Positions 8,478-16,482 of a stretch of DNA of 64,000 bases are shown here, one piece after another. The DNA lies in assembly GCF_019061185.1 (NCBI RefSeq), contig NZ_JAHQZU010000002.1, forward strand, positions 1 to 64,000. The letters run 5' to 3'. Under the pieces are notes generated by a model that was not told where the DNA came from, did no database searches, and saw nothing but the letters and a program-made list of their open reading frames with translations. Made by a program: the position numbers and the translations under genes. Positions within the stretch are counted from its first letter, which is position 1. The number at the start of each line of letters is the position of its first letter. This stretch comes from Paracoccus sp. Z118 (GTDB lineage: Bacteria; Pseudomonadota; Alphaproteobacteria; Rhodobacterales; Rhodobacteraceae).

Positions 8478-9955
8478 CTGGCCAGCATCTCGCGGACGGT
8501 GGCGACCAGCGCCTCGCGCGTGGCCTCGACCTGCGCGGGCTGCGATTTCCATTCCTCGACCGAGGCTTCGGCAGCAATCTTCGCGCCGAGGATGAGGTCT
8601 TTCACCTGCACGACCCCGCGCGCCGCCTCGTCCCCGCCCTGAATGATCGCAACCGGCGCACCGCGCTTGTCAGCGTATTTCAACTGGTTGCCGAAGTTCT
8701 TGGGATTGCCGAGATAAACCTCGGCCCGGATACCGGCTGCCCGCAGTTCCGCCGCCATGGCCTGATAATCGGCCATCCGGTCGCGGTCCATGACGGTGAC
8801 GACCACCGGCCCCTGCGCCTCGGCCCCGGCCAGCCCCTTCTCGCGCAGCGCCGCGAGCAGCCGGTCCACGCCGATGGAAACGCCGGTCGCGGGCACCTTC
8901 TGCCCAGTGAAGCGCTCCACCAGATCGTCATACCGCCCGCCGCCCGCGACCGAGCCGAACTGCCGCTTGCGGCCCTTGTCGTCGAGAATCTCGAAGGTCA
9001 GTTCCGCCTCGAACACCGGGCCGGTGTAGTATCCAAGGCCGCGCACGACCGAAGGGTCGATCACGACGCGGTCCGCATCCATCCCCGTCGCGTCCAGCAT
9101 CGCGGCGATCTGCGCCAGTTCTTCCACCCCTTCCGCGCCGATGGCAGAGACTCCCACCGCCGAGCGGAGATTGGAAAGCGTCTCGTCATTCGTGTCGCCC
9201 TTCGAGGTCAGGAACGCGATCACCGGATCAGCCTGCGCCGGCTCCAGCCCCACGCCGGGGATTTCCGCGCCGGATGCATCCGTGCGTCCTGTGGTCAGCA
9301 GCTCGCGCACACCCGCCTCGCCGACCTTGTCGAACTTGTCGATCTGGCGCAGCACGTCCGCCGCCTGGCCAGGCTCGACCCGCGCGGCTTCCAGCACACC
9401 GTTCAGCACCTTGCGGTTGTTCACGCGCACCAGATAGTCGCCGCGGGCGATCCCCGCCGCCTCCAGCGCATCAGCCAGCATGGCGATGATCTCGGCATCC
9501 GCCGCGACGCTCGCAGCGCCCACCGTATCCGCATCGCACTGATAGAACTGCCTGAACCGCCCCGGCCCCGGCTTCTCGTTGCGCCAGACCGGGCCCATCG
9601 CATAGCGCCGATAAGGGCTCGGCAGATCGTTGCGATACTGCGCCGCGACCCGCGCCAGCGGCGCCGTCAGGTCATAGCGCAGCGCCAGCCAGTCGCCCGA
9701 GCCGCCGCCCGGAACCGCCTCCTCCTGCCACGCGAAGACGCCCGCGTTGGGCCGGTCCACGTCGGGCAGGAACTTCCCCAGCGCCTCGACCGTCTCCACA
9801 CCGCTGGTTTCGAGCGCGTCGAAGCCGTGAAGCCGATAGATCTCGGCGATCTTCTCCAGCATCCGGTTGCGTTCCGTGACCGCTGCGCCGAAGTAGTCAC
9901 GAAAGCCCTTGGGCGTCTCGGCGCGCGGGCGGCGCGGTTTCTGTTCCTTGGCCAT
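8474..9955 (-). CDS. hisS: histidyl-tRNA synthetase
   Basis: The 493-residue class II aminoacyl-tRNA synthetase charges tRNA-His. It has motif 2 with the loop [19 protein letters not shown], the histidine-specific motifs [13 protein letters not shown] and GGGRYDDL, and motif 3 [15 protein letters not shown]. The C-terminal anticodon-binding domain runs from about residue 390 ([11 protein letters not shown]) to the end. A basic N-terminal tail ([17 protein letters not shown]) precedes the catalytic core. It is the first gene of hisS-hisZ-hisG and is divergent from slyX with a 48-base gap. The start is the ATG at 9955. Confidence 0.97.
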   Translation of the reverse strand: MAKEQKPRRPRAETPKGFRDYFGAAVTERNRMLEKIAEIYRLHGFDALETSGVETVEALGKFLPDVDRPNAGVFAWQEEAVPGGGSGDWLALRYDLTAPLARVAAQYRNDLPSPYRRYAMGPVWRNEKPGPGRFRQFYQCDADTVGAASVAADAEIIAMLADALEAAGIARGDYLVRVNNRKVLNGVLEAARVEPGQAADVLRQIDKFDKVGEAGVRELLTTGRTDASGAEIPGVGLEPAQADPVIAFLTSKGDTNDETLSNLRSAVGVSAIGAEGVEELAQIAAMLDATGMDADRVVIDPSVVRGLGYYTGPVFEAELTFEILDDKGRKRQFGSVAGGGRYDDLVERFTGQKVPATGVSIGVDRLLAALREKGLAGAEAQGPVVVTVMDRDRMADYQAMAAELRAAGIRAEVYLGNPKNFGNQLKYADKRGAPVAIIQGGDEAARGVVQVKDLILGAKIAAEASVEEWKSQPAQVEATREALVATVREMLAR

Positions 9956-10003
9956 TGGGGATATCCTGTAGGTCGCGGGGACCGCTTAACGGAAGGGGGC
10001 GGC

Positions 10004-10204
10004 ATGGACAAGTTGCAGGCGGTGGAAGAGCGGATCGCGCATCTGCAGCGCGTGGTCGAGGATCTGTCGGACGTGATCGCCCGGCAGGATGCCGAGCTCC
10101 GGCGCATTGGCCGCCATGTCGGCCTGCTGATGGAGCGCGAGGCCGACCGCGAGGCCGCCGAGGGCGCGATCCCGCTGGCCGACCAGCGCCCGCCGCACTG
10201 GTGA
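10004..10204 (+). CDS. slyX: SlyX family protein
   Basis: This 66-residue protein is dominated by a coiled coil (EERIAHLQRVVEDLSDVIARQDAELRRIGRHVGLLM) and ends in a short Pro-rich tail with PPHW, the hallmark ending of SlyX. The biochemical role is unknown. In E. coli slyX lies next to slyD. The ATG at 10004 follows a GGAAGGGGG ribosome-binding site. It opens a run of three plus-strand genes with a 4-base gap to the next. Confidence 0.88.
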   Translation: MDKLQAVEERIAHLQRVVEDLSDVIARQDAELRRIGRHVGLLMEREADREAAEGAIPLADQRPPHW

Positions 10205-10208
10205 TCCC

Positions 10209-10481
10209 GTGGCCCTGCTGCGCTTCGTCGCCATCATCCTGCTGTTCGAGGCGGCGATCTTCGTCATCATCCGCCGCTGGCTGCGCACCACCGAGATCAT
10301 TCGGCTGGAACGCGAATGGGACGAGCGTCACCCGCGCGGCGACAGCGAGGTGCGCCGCCTGTTCGTCCAGCGCGCGATGGCGGGGTTCGAGCGGACATGG
10401 CGGGCGCGGCTGGTCTGGCTGGTGATGATCGTGCCACTGGCGGCGATCCTGACGATCATCTATCTGGTGAACCATACCTGA
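10209..10481 (+). CDS. small membrane protein of unknown function
   Basis: The 90-residue protein starts at GTG (10209), four bases after the slyX stop, so coupling is likely. There are two transmembrane helices, residues about 2-22 (ALLRFVAIILLFEAAIFVII) and about 68-86 (LVWLVMIVPLAAILTIIYLV). A charged cytoplasmic segment rich in Arg and Glu joins them. I do not recognise a family. Its place between slyX and the DUF1523 gene suggests a conserved small operon. Confidence 0.72.
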   Translation: MALLRFVAIILLFEAAIFVIIRRWLRTTEIIRLEREWDERHPRGDSEVRRLFVQRAMAGFERTWRARLVWLVMIVPLAAILTIIYLVNHT

Positions 10482-10493
10482 AGGGGACCGTTC

Positions 10494-11126
10494 ATGCGCA
10501 TTTTCCAGGTCGTCATCGGGGTGCTGTTCGGCGTCGCGGTGTTCCTGTCGCTCGACTACATCCTGCCGTCGCGCAACACGGTGCGGATCACCAACGTCTA
10601 CAACCAGCTGATCGACCTGAACGGCACGAACGCGATCTTCTACGCCTCGCCCGACACCGGCGCGGTCGAGACCTCGGACGGGCGGCGCGACGTGCGCTTC
10701 ATCGCGGCGGTGCGGCCGAACGGAAAGCCCTTCGTCTATCGCAACGAGGATACGGGGCTGATCTGGCCGCCCTATTTCAAATACGACAGCGCCAACCTGC
10801 ACGCGGTCGCCTCGGATCAGGTCTCGACGGCCGAGAGCCCGAAATGGGTCAGCGTCTCGGCCTATGGCTGGCGGATTCCGTGGTGGTCGGTCTATCCGAA
10901 CGCCATCGGCATCCGCCCGGTCGCCGGGCCGGACGTGCAGCCGATGAACTGGCCCGCCATGCTGATCCTCGGGATCATCGGCGTGCTGCTGGCGGTGGTC
11001 TGGCGGGCGTGGAACCGCTTCATCGACCGGCGCGAGGGGCGGCTGGTCCGGGTCGAGCAGCGTGTGCCCGCCGCGAAGGGCGGCGGGGTCTCGCGCATCC
11101 GGCGCTGGTGGGCCGCCCGGCGCTGA
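10494..11126 (+). CDS. DUF1523 family membrane protein
   Basis: The 210-residue protein has an N-terminal transmembrane anchor (residues about 5-22), a soluble middle that begins LPSRNTVRITNVYNQLIDLNG, a Trp-rich stretch ending YGWRIPWWSVYPNAIGIRPV, and a second helix near residues 155-172 (MLILGIIGVLLAVVWRAW). A basic cytoplasmic tail follows. This is the layout of DUF1523 proteins of Rhodobacteraceae; the function is unknown. The start has GAAGGGGACC upstream and lies 12 bases after the preceding gene. Confidence 0.85.
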   Translation: MRIFQVVIGVLFGVAVFLSLDYILPSRNTVRITNVYNQLIDLNGTNAIFYASPDTGAVETSDGRRDVRFIAAVRPNGKPFVYRNEDTGLIWPPYFKYDSANLHAVASDQVSTAESPKWVSVSAYGWRIPWWSVYPNAIGIRPVAGPDVQPMNWPAMLILGIIGVLLAVVWRAWNRFIDRREGRLVRVEQRVPAAKGGGVSRIRRWWAARR

Positions 11127-11133
11127 GCCGGCG

Positions 11134-11952
11134 TCAGCCGCGCCGCAGGGGGCGTTCGGCCCGCAGCTGCTCGATCCGGCGGCGGATCGCCTCCAGCAGC
11201 GCCTCGCGTGGGGTGCCGGATTCCTGCGACAGCCGCAGCAGGCCGAACTGGACGCGGGCGAGTTCCTGATAGTAGCGCGCGAAGGTGTAGTTGATCGTGG
11301 CCCCGGCCAGCGCCCCGAAGACGGGCGTCGCCTGCGCGGCCAGCTTCTGCCCCAGCACCGCCGACAGGCGCGGGGCGATGCGGGCGATCAGCCCCTGCAC
11401 GGTCTGGCCGGTGATCGACATCTTGGCAGCGAGCAGCCCCAGATCGGTGCCGTCGTCATCCGCCATCGGCCCGGCGGCGGCGAAGACGCGCAGCGCCTCC
11501 ATGCGGATATCGTCGTCGTCGGGGTCGAACCCATGCTCGGCCGCGATGTCGAGGATGGACCGCAGCAGCATGGTGATCGTCAGCGGCAGTTCCACCATCG
11601 CCCCCGGCAGCCCGGCGACGCCCCCCGCCGCGCCGGTCACGCTGGAGGCGAGGCGGTTGAACCAGTCGCCCCGGTCCCGCACCACCCGGCGCGACCGGCC
11701 CGCGACCCGCACCGCGCGGGTCAGCCCCGACATGGTCACATGGTCCAGCCGGCCCCGCACGAAGCCCGGCAGCTTCTCGATCACCGTCTGCGCGCCGCCC
11801 CCGACCGCGGACAGGATGTCCATCCCCAGCCCGCCCGCATCGACATAGCGGCGGGCAAGCCGATCGATCTCGGCATGGACCGACGGGTCGGTGATCGGCG
11901 GCAGCACCTCGGCACGGGCGGGGGCGCGGCGGGGCACGTCGGACGCGGTCAT
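11134..11952 (-). CDS. EcsC family protein
   Basis: The 272-residue protein belongs to the EcsC family, named for a Bacillus ABC-exporter accessory protein whose exact activity is unknown. Typical features are the Gly/Ala-rich amphipathic segment ASSVTGAAGGVAGLPGAMVE followed by LPLTITMLLRSILDIAAEHGFDP, and GALAGATINYTFARYYQELAR near the C-terminus. It may be membrane-associated. Its start overlaps the stop of the GNAT gene by 4 bases, so the two are co-transcribed. No Ecs transporter genes are nearby. Confidence 0.88.
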   Translation of the reverse strand: MTASDVPRRAPARAEVLPPITDPSVHAEIDRLARRYVDAGGLGMDILSAVGGGAQTVIEKLPGFVRGRLDHVTMSGLTRAVRVAGRSRRVVRDRGDWFNRLASSVTGAAGGVAGLPGAMVELPLTITMLLRSILDIAAEHGFDPDDDDIRMEALRVFAAAGPMADDDGTDLGLLAAKMSITGQTVQGLIARIAPRLSAVLGQKLAAQATPVFGALAGATINYTFARYYQELARVQFGLLRLSQESGTPREALLEAIRRRIEQLRAERPLRRG

Positions 11953-12530
11953 CGGCGGGACTCCTTCAACGGCTCGACCTCGATGCAGGCCTCGCTCAGG
12001 TCGGCGGTGCTTTCGATTTCGGCCAGCGCCGCGTGAACCTCGGGCGTGGTCTCGCGCGTCACGGGGCCGCGCACGTCAACCCATGCGCCGGGCACAAGTT
12101 CCAGCCCCAGCACCCGGTCGGGGTTGGTCGGGGGCGGCATCTCGACCTCGTCCAGCCTGCTGAAGCCGAAGCGGGAATAATAGGGCGCGTCGCCCACCAG
12201 CATCACCCGCGACCAGCCCATCGCCTCGGCGCGGGACAGGCTTTCGCGCATCAGCATCCCGCCCAGCCCCTCGCCCTGCGCCGTGGGGTGGACGGCGACC
12301 GGACCCAGCAGCAGGACCGGCTTGCCCCCCACCCGCACCGGCCAGAAGCGGATCGCGGCCACCACCGCATCGGCACCGTTCCGCAGGCAGAGGCAGAGCT
12401 GCGCGACCTTCGGCACCCCTTCGCGCAGCCGATAGGAGCTGAGCGCGGACCGGCCCGGCGCGAAACACAGGTCCAGCAGCGCCTCGATCTCGGGCGTGTC
12501 GGCGTCGGTTTCGGGGCAGAGCTCGTACAT
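11949..12530 (-). CDS. GNAT family N-acetyltransferase, YhbS-like
   Basis: The 193-residue predicted acetyl-CoA-dependent acyltransferase has the core LLLGPVAVHPTAQGEGLGGMLM, which carries the beta4-alpha3 pyrophosphate loop (Q-G-E-G-L-G), and MLVGDAPYYSRFGFSRL, the C-terminal beta-bulge motif seen in YhbS-type members. The substrate is unknown. The start is the ATG at 12530, with CCGATG context and no strong ribosome-binding site. It heads a two-gene unit with the EcsC gene. A strong palindrome lies 32-54 bases upstream and may regulate it or the divergent flavin reductase. Confidence 0.88.
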   Translation of the reverse strand: MYELCPETDADTPEIEALLDLCFAPGRSALSSYRLREGVPKVAQLCLCLRNGADAVVAAIRFWPVRVGGKPVLLLGPVAVHPTAQGEGLGGMLMRESLSRAEAMGWSRVMLVGDAPYYSRFGFSRLDEVEMPPPTNPDRVLGLELVPGAWVDVRGPVTRETTPEVHAALAEIESTADLSEACIEVEPLKESRR

Positions 12531-12555
12531 CGGACCTCTTGGCGGACAGATCGTC

Positions 12556-12584
12556 ACGGGTCCACGGGTGGTTAACACCCGTGG
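12556..12584. promoter_or_regulatory. operator-like palindrome between GNAT and flavin reductase genes
   Basis: CCACGGGTG at 12562-12570 and CACCCGTGG at 12576-12584 are perfect 9-base inverted repeats around the spacer GTTAA. A further direct copy of CACGGGT precedes it at 12556-12562. The site sits in the 159-base divergent intergenic region. Symmetry, AT-rich centre and placement fit a dimeric repressor operator. It could also fold as a hairpin, but there is no T-run. The regulator is unknown. Confidence 0.5.
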
Positions 12585-12689
12585 GCAGCGGTTTGAACGG
12601 GTAAAATCGGGGGCGCCCGCGCGGGCGGTTGTTGCAGGACGCGCGCGCGGCAAGTATGCCGGACAGCGCACAGAAGGAAGGGCCGCGCC

Positions 12690-13292
12690 ATGTTCTACCG
12701 ACCCGAAAACGGCCACGGCCTGCCGCATAACCCGTGGAACGCCATCGTCGCCCCGCGCCCGATCGGCTGGATCTCCACCCGCGGCCGGCAGGGCGACAAC
12801 CTCGCCCCCTATTCCTTCTTCAACGCCACCGCCTATGTCCCGCCGCAGGTGATGTTCGCCTCGACCGGCTCCAAGGACGACCGGGGAAGCACCAAGGACA
12901 GCGTGGCGCAGATCGCGGAATCGCGCGTCTTCTGCGTCAACATCGCCGATTACGGGCTGAAGGACGCGATGAACGCATCCACCAAGATCTATCCCGCGGG
13001 GGTGAACGAGTTCGAGGCCGCCGGGATCGCGGCGGCCGAATGCGACACGATCGACTGCCCGCGCGTGGCGGGCGCCGCCGCCGCCCTCGAATGCCGCGCG
13101 ACACGGGTCATGCGGCAGGCGGGCGAGGCGAACTGGCTGGTGCTGGGTGTCGTCACCGGCATTCATATCCGCGACGACTGCATCAACGAGCAGGGGCTGT
13201 TCGATCTGCGTGCCACCGGCTGGATCGGCCGGATGGGCTATCGCGGCGATTACGCCCACGTCACCGAAACCTTCGAGATGATCCGGCCCTGA
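12690..13292 (+). CDS. flavin reductase family protein (FMN-binding split barrel)
   Basis: The 200-residue protein is of the flavin reductase-like/DIM6-NTAB group, which binds FMN and reduces it or acts as an oxidoreductase component. The N-terminal stretch AIVAPRPIGWISTRG and the following NLAPYSFFNATAYVPP form the family's FMN-binding core, and the sequence ends GYRGDYAHVTETFEMIRP. No partner monooxygenase is adjacent, so its electron acceptor is unknown. A GAAGGAAGGGCC ribosome-binding site supports the ATG at 12690. It lies 21 bases upstream of apt and may share its transcript. Confidence 0.88.
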   Translation: MFYRPENGHGLPHNPWNAIVAPRPIGWISTRGRQGDNLAPYSFFNATAYVPPQVMFASTGSKDDRGSTKDSVAQIAESRVFCVNIADYGLKDAMNASTKIYPAGVNEFEAAGIAAAECDTIDCPRVAGAAAALECRATRVMRQAGEANWLVLGVVTGIHIRDDCINEQGLFDLRATGWIGRMGYRGDYAHVTETFEMIRP

Positions 13293-13313
13293 AAGCCGTA
13301 TGCAGGAGCGCCC

Positions 13314-13868
13314 ATGAGCGTAGCCCCCCGCCCCGTGCGGAAGACCGTCAAGGATTACATCCGCAGCATCCCCGATTTCCCGCACGAGGGGATCATCTTC
13401 CGCGACGTGACGACGCTGTTCGCCGACGCGCGCGGCTTCCGCATGGCGGTGGACCAGCTGCTCGCCCCCTATGCCGGGATGCGGATCGACAAGGTCGTGG
13501 GGCTTGAGGCGCGGGGCTTCATCCTCGGCGGCGCGGTGGCGCACCAGCTTTCGACCGGTTTCGTGCCGATCCGCAAGAGGGGCAAGCTGCCCGGCGCGGT
13601 GCTGAGCCAGGCCTACTCGCTGGAATACGGCGAGGCGGTGATGGAGATCCACGACAACGCCATCGCGCCCGGCGAACGGGTGCTGATCGTGGACGACCTG
13701 CTGGCGACCGGCGGCACCGCCGAGGCCGGGATCACCCTCTGCCGCCGTCTGGGGGCCGAGGTGGTGGGAACCGCTTTCGTCGTGGACCTGCCCGAACTCG
13801 GCGGCCGGCGGGTGCTGGAAGCTGCCGGGGTGGACGTGCATGTCCTCTGCGAGTTCGAGGGCGATTGA
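13314..13868 (+). CDS. apt: adenine phosphoribosyltransferase
   Basis: The 184-residue purine-salvage enzyme converts adenine plus PRPP to AMP. The PRPP-binding motif [17 protein letters not shown] is near residues 124-140. [14 protein letters not shown] near the N-terminus and [17 protein letters not shown], the conserved purine-site region, complete the Apt signature. The start is the ATG at 13314 after CAGGAG. It overlaps nothing, and its stop abuts the stop of the convergent PACE gene at 13869. purB at 56539 belongs to the connected de novo purine pathway. Confidence 0.96.
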   Translation: MSVAPRPVRKTVKDYIRSIPDFPHEGIIFRDVTTLFADARGFRMAVDQLLAPYAGMRIDKVVGLEARGFILGGAVAHQLSTGFVPIRKRGKLPGAVLSQAYSLEYGEAVMEIHDNAIAPGERVLIVDDLLATGGTAEAGITLCRRLGAEVVGTAFVVDLPELGGRRVLEAAGVDVHVLCEFEGD

Positions 13869-14294
13869 CTACGCTGCCCGCGCCTCAGGCAGCGGGAAGA
13901 TACGGTCATAGGTCCAGTTGAAGACGTAGCCGTAGACCAGGTAGAAGATCACGATCCCGATATCGAACAGGAACGCCTGCCACAGCGTCGCGTTCAGCAT
14001 CCATGCGATGAACGGCAGCAGGATGACCAGCAGCCCCACCTCGAACAGCAGGGCGTGCAGGGCGCGGATCGGATGTGTCTTCACCACGCTGCCCCGGATC
14101 CGCAGCATCGCCCGGTCGAACAGCCAGTTATAGACGAAGACCCAAGCCGTCGCGACGAGCGACGAGACGACGCCGATCACGCCGAGGGCCTGCACGTCGA
14201 AGCCGGTCAGCAGCGCGCCGCCGCCGATCAGAAAGACCAGGCCGATGGCCTCGAACAGGATCGCGTGGCGGATACGGTCGCGGGTGGTGCGCAT
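13869..14294 (-). CDS. PACE family efflux transporter
   Basis: The 141-residue inner-membrane protein has four predicted helices arranged as two tandem bacterial transmembrane pair domains. The proteobacterial antimicrobial compound efflux family (AceI type) exports chlorhexidine and similar biocides and, physiologically, probably polyamines such as cadaverine or putrescine. Signature pieces are RTTRDRIRHAILFEAIG at the N-terminus, the charge motif at FVYNWLFDRA, and the repeated counterpart YVFNWTYDRIFP near the C-terminus. The ATG at 14294 follows the weak context ACGGACATCCCTA. No LysR-type regulator is adjacent. Confidence 0.92.
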   Translation of the reverse strand: MRTTRDRIRHAILFEAIGLVFLIGGGALLTGFDVQALGVIGVVSSLVATAWVFVYNWLFDRAMLRIRGSVVKTHPIRALHALLFEVGLLVILLPFIAWMLNATLWQAFLFDIGIVIFYLVYGYVFNWTYDRIFPLPEARAA

Positions 14295-14407
14295 TAGGGA
14301 TGTCCGTAGCTGGCGGGCCGTCCCGATCGCTGCGCCCGAAATGGGGAAAGGTCGTCCTTTCGCGCTGTCAGATAGCGCCCGCCCGCCTTCGCTTCAAGCC
14401 CGCCGCT

Positions 14408-15802
14408 TCAAGCCAGCACCGCGCCGGGATTCATGATCCCCAACGGGTCCAGCGCCGCCTTGACCGCCCGCATCGCGGCAAGCTTGGCCGGATCGCCCCA
14501 GCGGGCGAGATCGGCGACCTTCATCCGCCCCACCCCATGCTCGGCCGAGAACGAGCCGCCCCGGTCCACGACCATCTGGTGAACCGCCTCCTGAATGGCG
14601 GGGCGCAACGGGGCATATTCGTCGCGCACGCGCCCCGCGGCGGGGAAGACGTTGTAATGCAGATTGCCGTCGCCCAGATGGCCGAAGCAGTTGATCCGCA
14701 TGTCGCCCATCCGCGCCAGCATCGCCCCCGCATCGTCGATGAAGCGGGGAATTTTCGACAAGGGCAGGCTGATGTCGTGGCTGACGATGGCGCCGATGCG
14801 GCGGTTCGCCTCGGGCAGATGCTCGCGCAGGTTCCAGAACTCGGCCGCCTGCGCGCCCGACTGCGCCAGCGCGCCGTCGGTGACGAAGCCCTGCTCCATC
14901 GCTTCTTCCAGCAGCCCCTCGATCGCCACGCCGGCGGGCAGGCCCTCGGGCAACGACACGTCAATCAGCACCGACCACGGCGCGCCGGGCAGCGGCTGGC
15001 GGATGGCCGGCAGGGTCTCGGCCATGAAGGCCAGCGCCTGACCCGAGATCAACTCGAACGCCCATACCCCGCCGGCCAGACGCGAATTGGCAAGGTTCAG
15101 CAGCGCCAGCGCCGCCGCCGGGTCCGGCACGGCCAGCATCGCCGTCGCCACCTCGACCGGGCGCGCCACCAGCCGCAGCGAGGCGGCGGTGATGATGCCC
15201 AGCGTTCCTTCCGCCCCGATCAGCAGGTCGCGCAGGTCGTAGCCGGTATTGTCCTTCCTGAGCCGCTTGAGGTCGCGGATGATGCTGCCATCGGGCAGCA
15301 CCGCCTCGATCCCGAGGCACAGCGCCCGCGCATTGCCCCAGCGCAGCACATTGACCCCACCCGCATTGGCGGCAAGCACGCCGCCGATCTGCGCCGTTCC
15401 CTGGCTCGCCAGCGACAGCGGAAACAGCCGCCCCGCGCCTTCGGCGGCATCGCGGACCTGCTGCAATGTCGCGCCCGCCTCGGCCACCATCGCATCCTCG
15501 GCCGGCCAGATGTCGCGGATCGCGGTCATCCGCTCCAGCGACAGGATCAGCGGCGCGGGGCCGTCCGGCATGACCGAGCCCCCGACCAGCCCCGTCCCGC
15601 CGCCGCGCGTCACGATCCCGACGCGGGCCGCCGCGCAGGCGCGGACGACGGCCGACACCTCCTCGACCGTCCGGGGCGCGGCCAGAAGGCCGCCCTGCCC
15701 ACGATAATAGCCGCGCGGGTCGTCCAGGTGACGCGCTTCCAGCGGGCGCAGCACGCCGTCGGGCATGGTCGCGGCAAGGCGGTCGTCGGCGGGGTGAAGC
15801 AT
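14408..15802 (-). CDS. FAD-linked 2-hydroxyacid dehydrogenase (GlcD / D-2-hydroxyglutarate dehydrogenase-like)
   Basis: The flavoprotein (464 residues from ATG 15802) oxidises a D-2-hydroxyacid and passes electrons to an acceptor such as a cytochrome or quinone. The PCMH-type FAD domain shows TRGGGTGLVGGSV, QIGGVLAANAGGVNVL and IGAEGTLGIITAASLRL. The C-terminal substrate domain shows NCFGHLGDGNLHYNVFPAAG and the closing SAEHGVGRMK. Whether the substrate is D-lactate, glycolate or 2-hydroxyglutarate is not decided by the sequence. A TTG at 15838 would lengthen it by 12 residues, but that extension lies inside a repeated intergenic element, so I prefer 15802. Confidence 0.9.
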   Translation of the reverse strand: MLHPADDRLAATMPDGVLRPLEARHLDDPRGYYRGQGGLLAAPRTVEEVSAVVRACAAARVGIVTRGGGTGLVGGSVMPDGPAPLILSLERMTAIRDIWPAEDAMVAEAGATLQQVRDAAEGAGRLFPLSLASQGTAQIGGVLAANAGGVNVLRWGNARALCLGIEAVLPDGSIIRDLKRLRKDNTGYDLRDLLIGAEGTLGIITAASLRLVARPVEVATAMLAVPDPAAALALLNLANSRLAGGVWAFELISGQALAFMAETLPAIRQPLPGAPWSVLIDVSLPEGLPAGVAIEGLLEEAMEQGFVTDGALAQSGAQAAEFWNLREHLPEANRRIGAIVSHDISLPLSKIPRFIDDAGAMLARMGDMRINCFGHLGDGNLHYNVFPAAGRVRDEYAPLRPAIQEAVHQMVVDRGGSFSAEHGVGRMKVADLARWGDPAKLAAMRAVKAALDPLGIMNPGAVLA

Positions 15803-15826
15803 GTCGTCGGGTCCGGCTTTCTGGTC

Positions 15827-15893
15827 TTTGGTGGTCAAATATCCCGCGGGGATGAATGGGGCCCCGGCCCCATTCAGGGGGCGCGCAGCCCCC
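15827..15893 (+). repeat. intergenic hairpin repeat, copy A
   Basis: The order is TTTGGTG (15827-15833), the box AAATATCC (15837-15844), then a stem of 11 bases TGAATGGGGCC/GGCCCCATTCA (15853-15876) with a 2-base loop. A second stem GGGGGC/GCCCCC (15877-15893) follows. It matches copy C at 51366-51412 closely (same TTTGGTG, box and TGAATGGGGC stem) and copy B at 40934-40971 in the box and stem plan. It separates the GNAT gene stop from the FAD enzyme gene. Confidence 0.75.
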
Positions 15894-15897
15894 GCCT

Positions 15898-16482
15898 TTA
15901 CCCCGCCCCGGTCCGCCCGCGGCGGTCCCGGCGGAGGATGGCGTAGAGGACGTGATTGCGCCAGCGGCCATCGATCTGCAGATAGCTCTGCGCGACGCCC
16001 TCATACTTGAATCCCGATTTCTCCAGCACCCCGCGCGAGGGCGCGTTCTCGGGCAGGCAGGCCGCCTCAATCCGGCTGAGATCCAGCGGGCCGAAAGCGT
16101 GATCGACCATCGCGCCGATCGCCTCGGCCATGTAGCCCTGCCGGGCGAAGGGCGCGCCGATCCAGTAGCCCAGCGTTCCCATCTGCGCCGGACCCCGGCG
16201 GATGTTGTCCAGCGTGATCGCGCCCAGCAGCACCCCGTCATGCCGCACCAGGAACAGCGGCAGCGAGGTCGTGGCCCGGCTCGCCCGCTGCGCCCAATAG
16301 ACGCGGTTGGTGAAGGATTTGCGCGTCAGGTGATCGTGGTGCCAGATCGGCTCCCACGGGGTGAGGAATGCGCGGCTTTCCTCGCGCAGCGCGGACCAGG
16401 CGCTGAAATCGCCATGCGCCGGCAGCCGCAGCACCATGCGTTCGGTGACCAGACGCGGTGCTGCGCGGGGCCACCGGAACAT
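15898..16482 (-). CDS. GNAT family N-acetyltransferase, RimJ/RimL type
   Basis: The 194-residue protein is of the ribosomal-protein-alanine-acetyltransferase-like subgroup (acetyltransferase_3). Visible are TERMVLRLPAHGDFSAW at the N-terminus, the acetyl-CoA loop GTLGYWIGAPFARQGYMAEAI, and EAACLPENAPSRGVLEKSGF, which carries the conserved N-x-x-S. RimJ-type proteins acetylate ribosomal protein N-termini, but many members act on other targets, so the substrate is open. The start ATG overlaps the M16 peptidase stop by one base, making it the last gene of the unit running from ctaC/thrC. Confidence 0.9.
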   Translation of the reverse strand: MFRWPRAAPRLVTERMVLRLPAHGDFSAWSALREESRAFLTPWEPIWHHDHLTRKSFTNRVYWAQRASRATTSLPLFLVRHDGVLLGAITLDNIRRGPAQMGTLGYWIGAPFARQGYMAEAIGAMVDHAFGPLDLSRIEAACLPENAPSRGVLEKSGFKYEGVAQSYLQIDGRWRNHVLYAILRRDRRGRTGAG

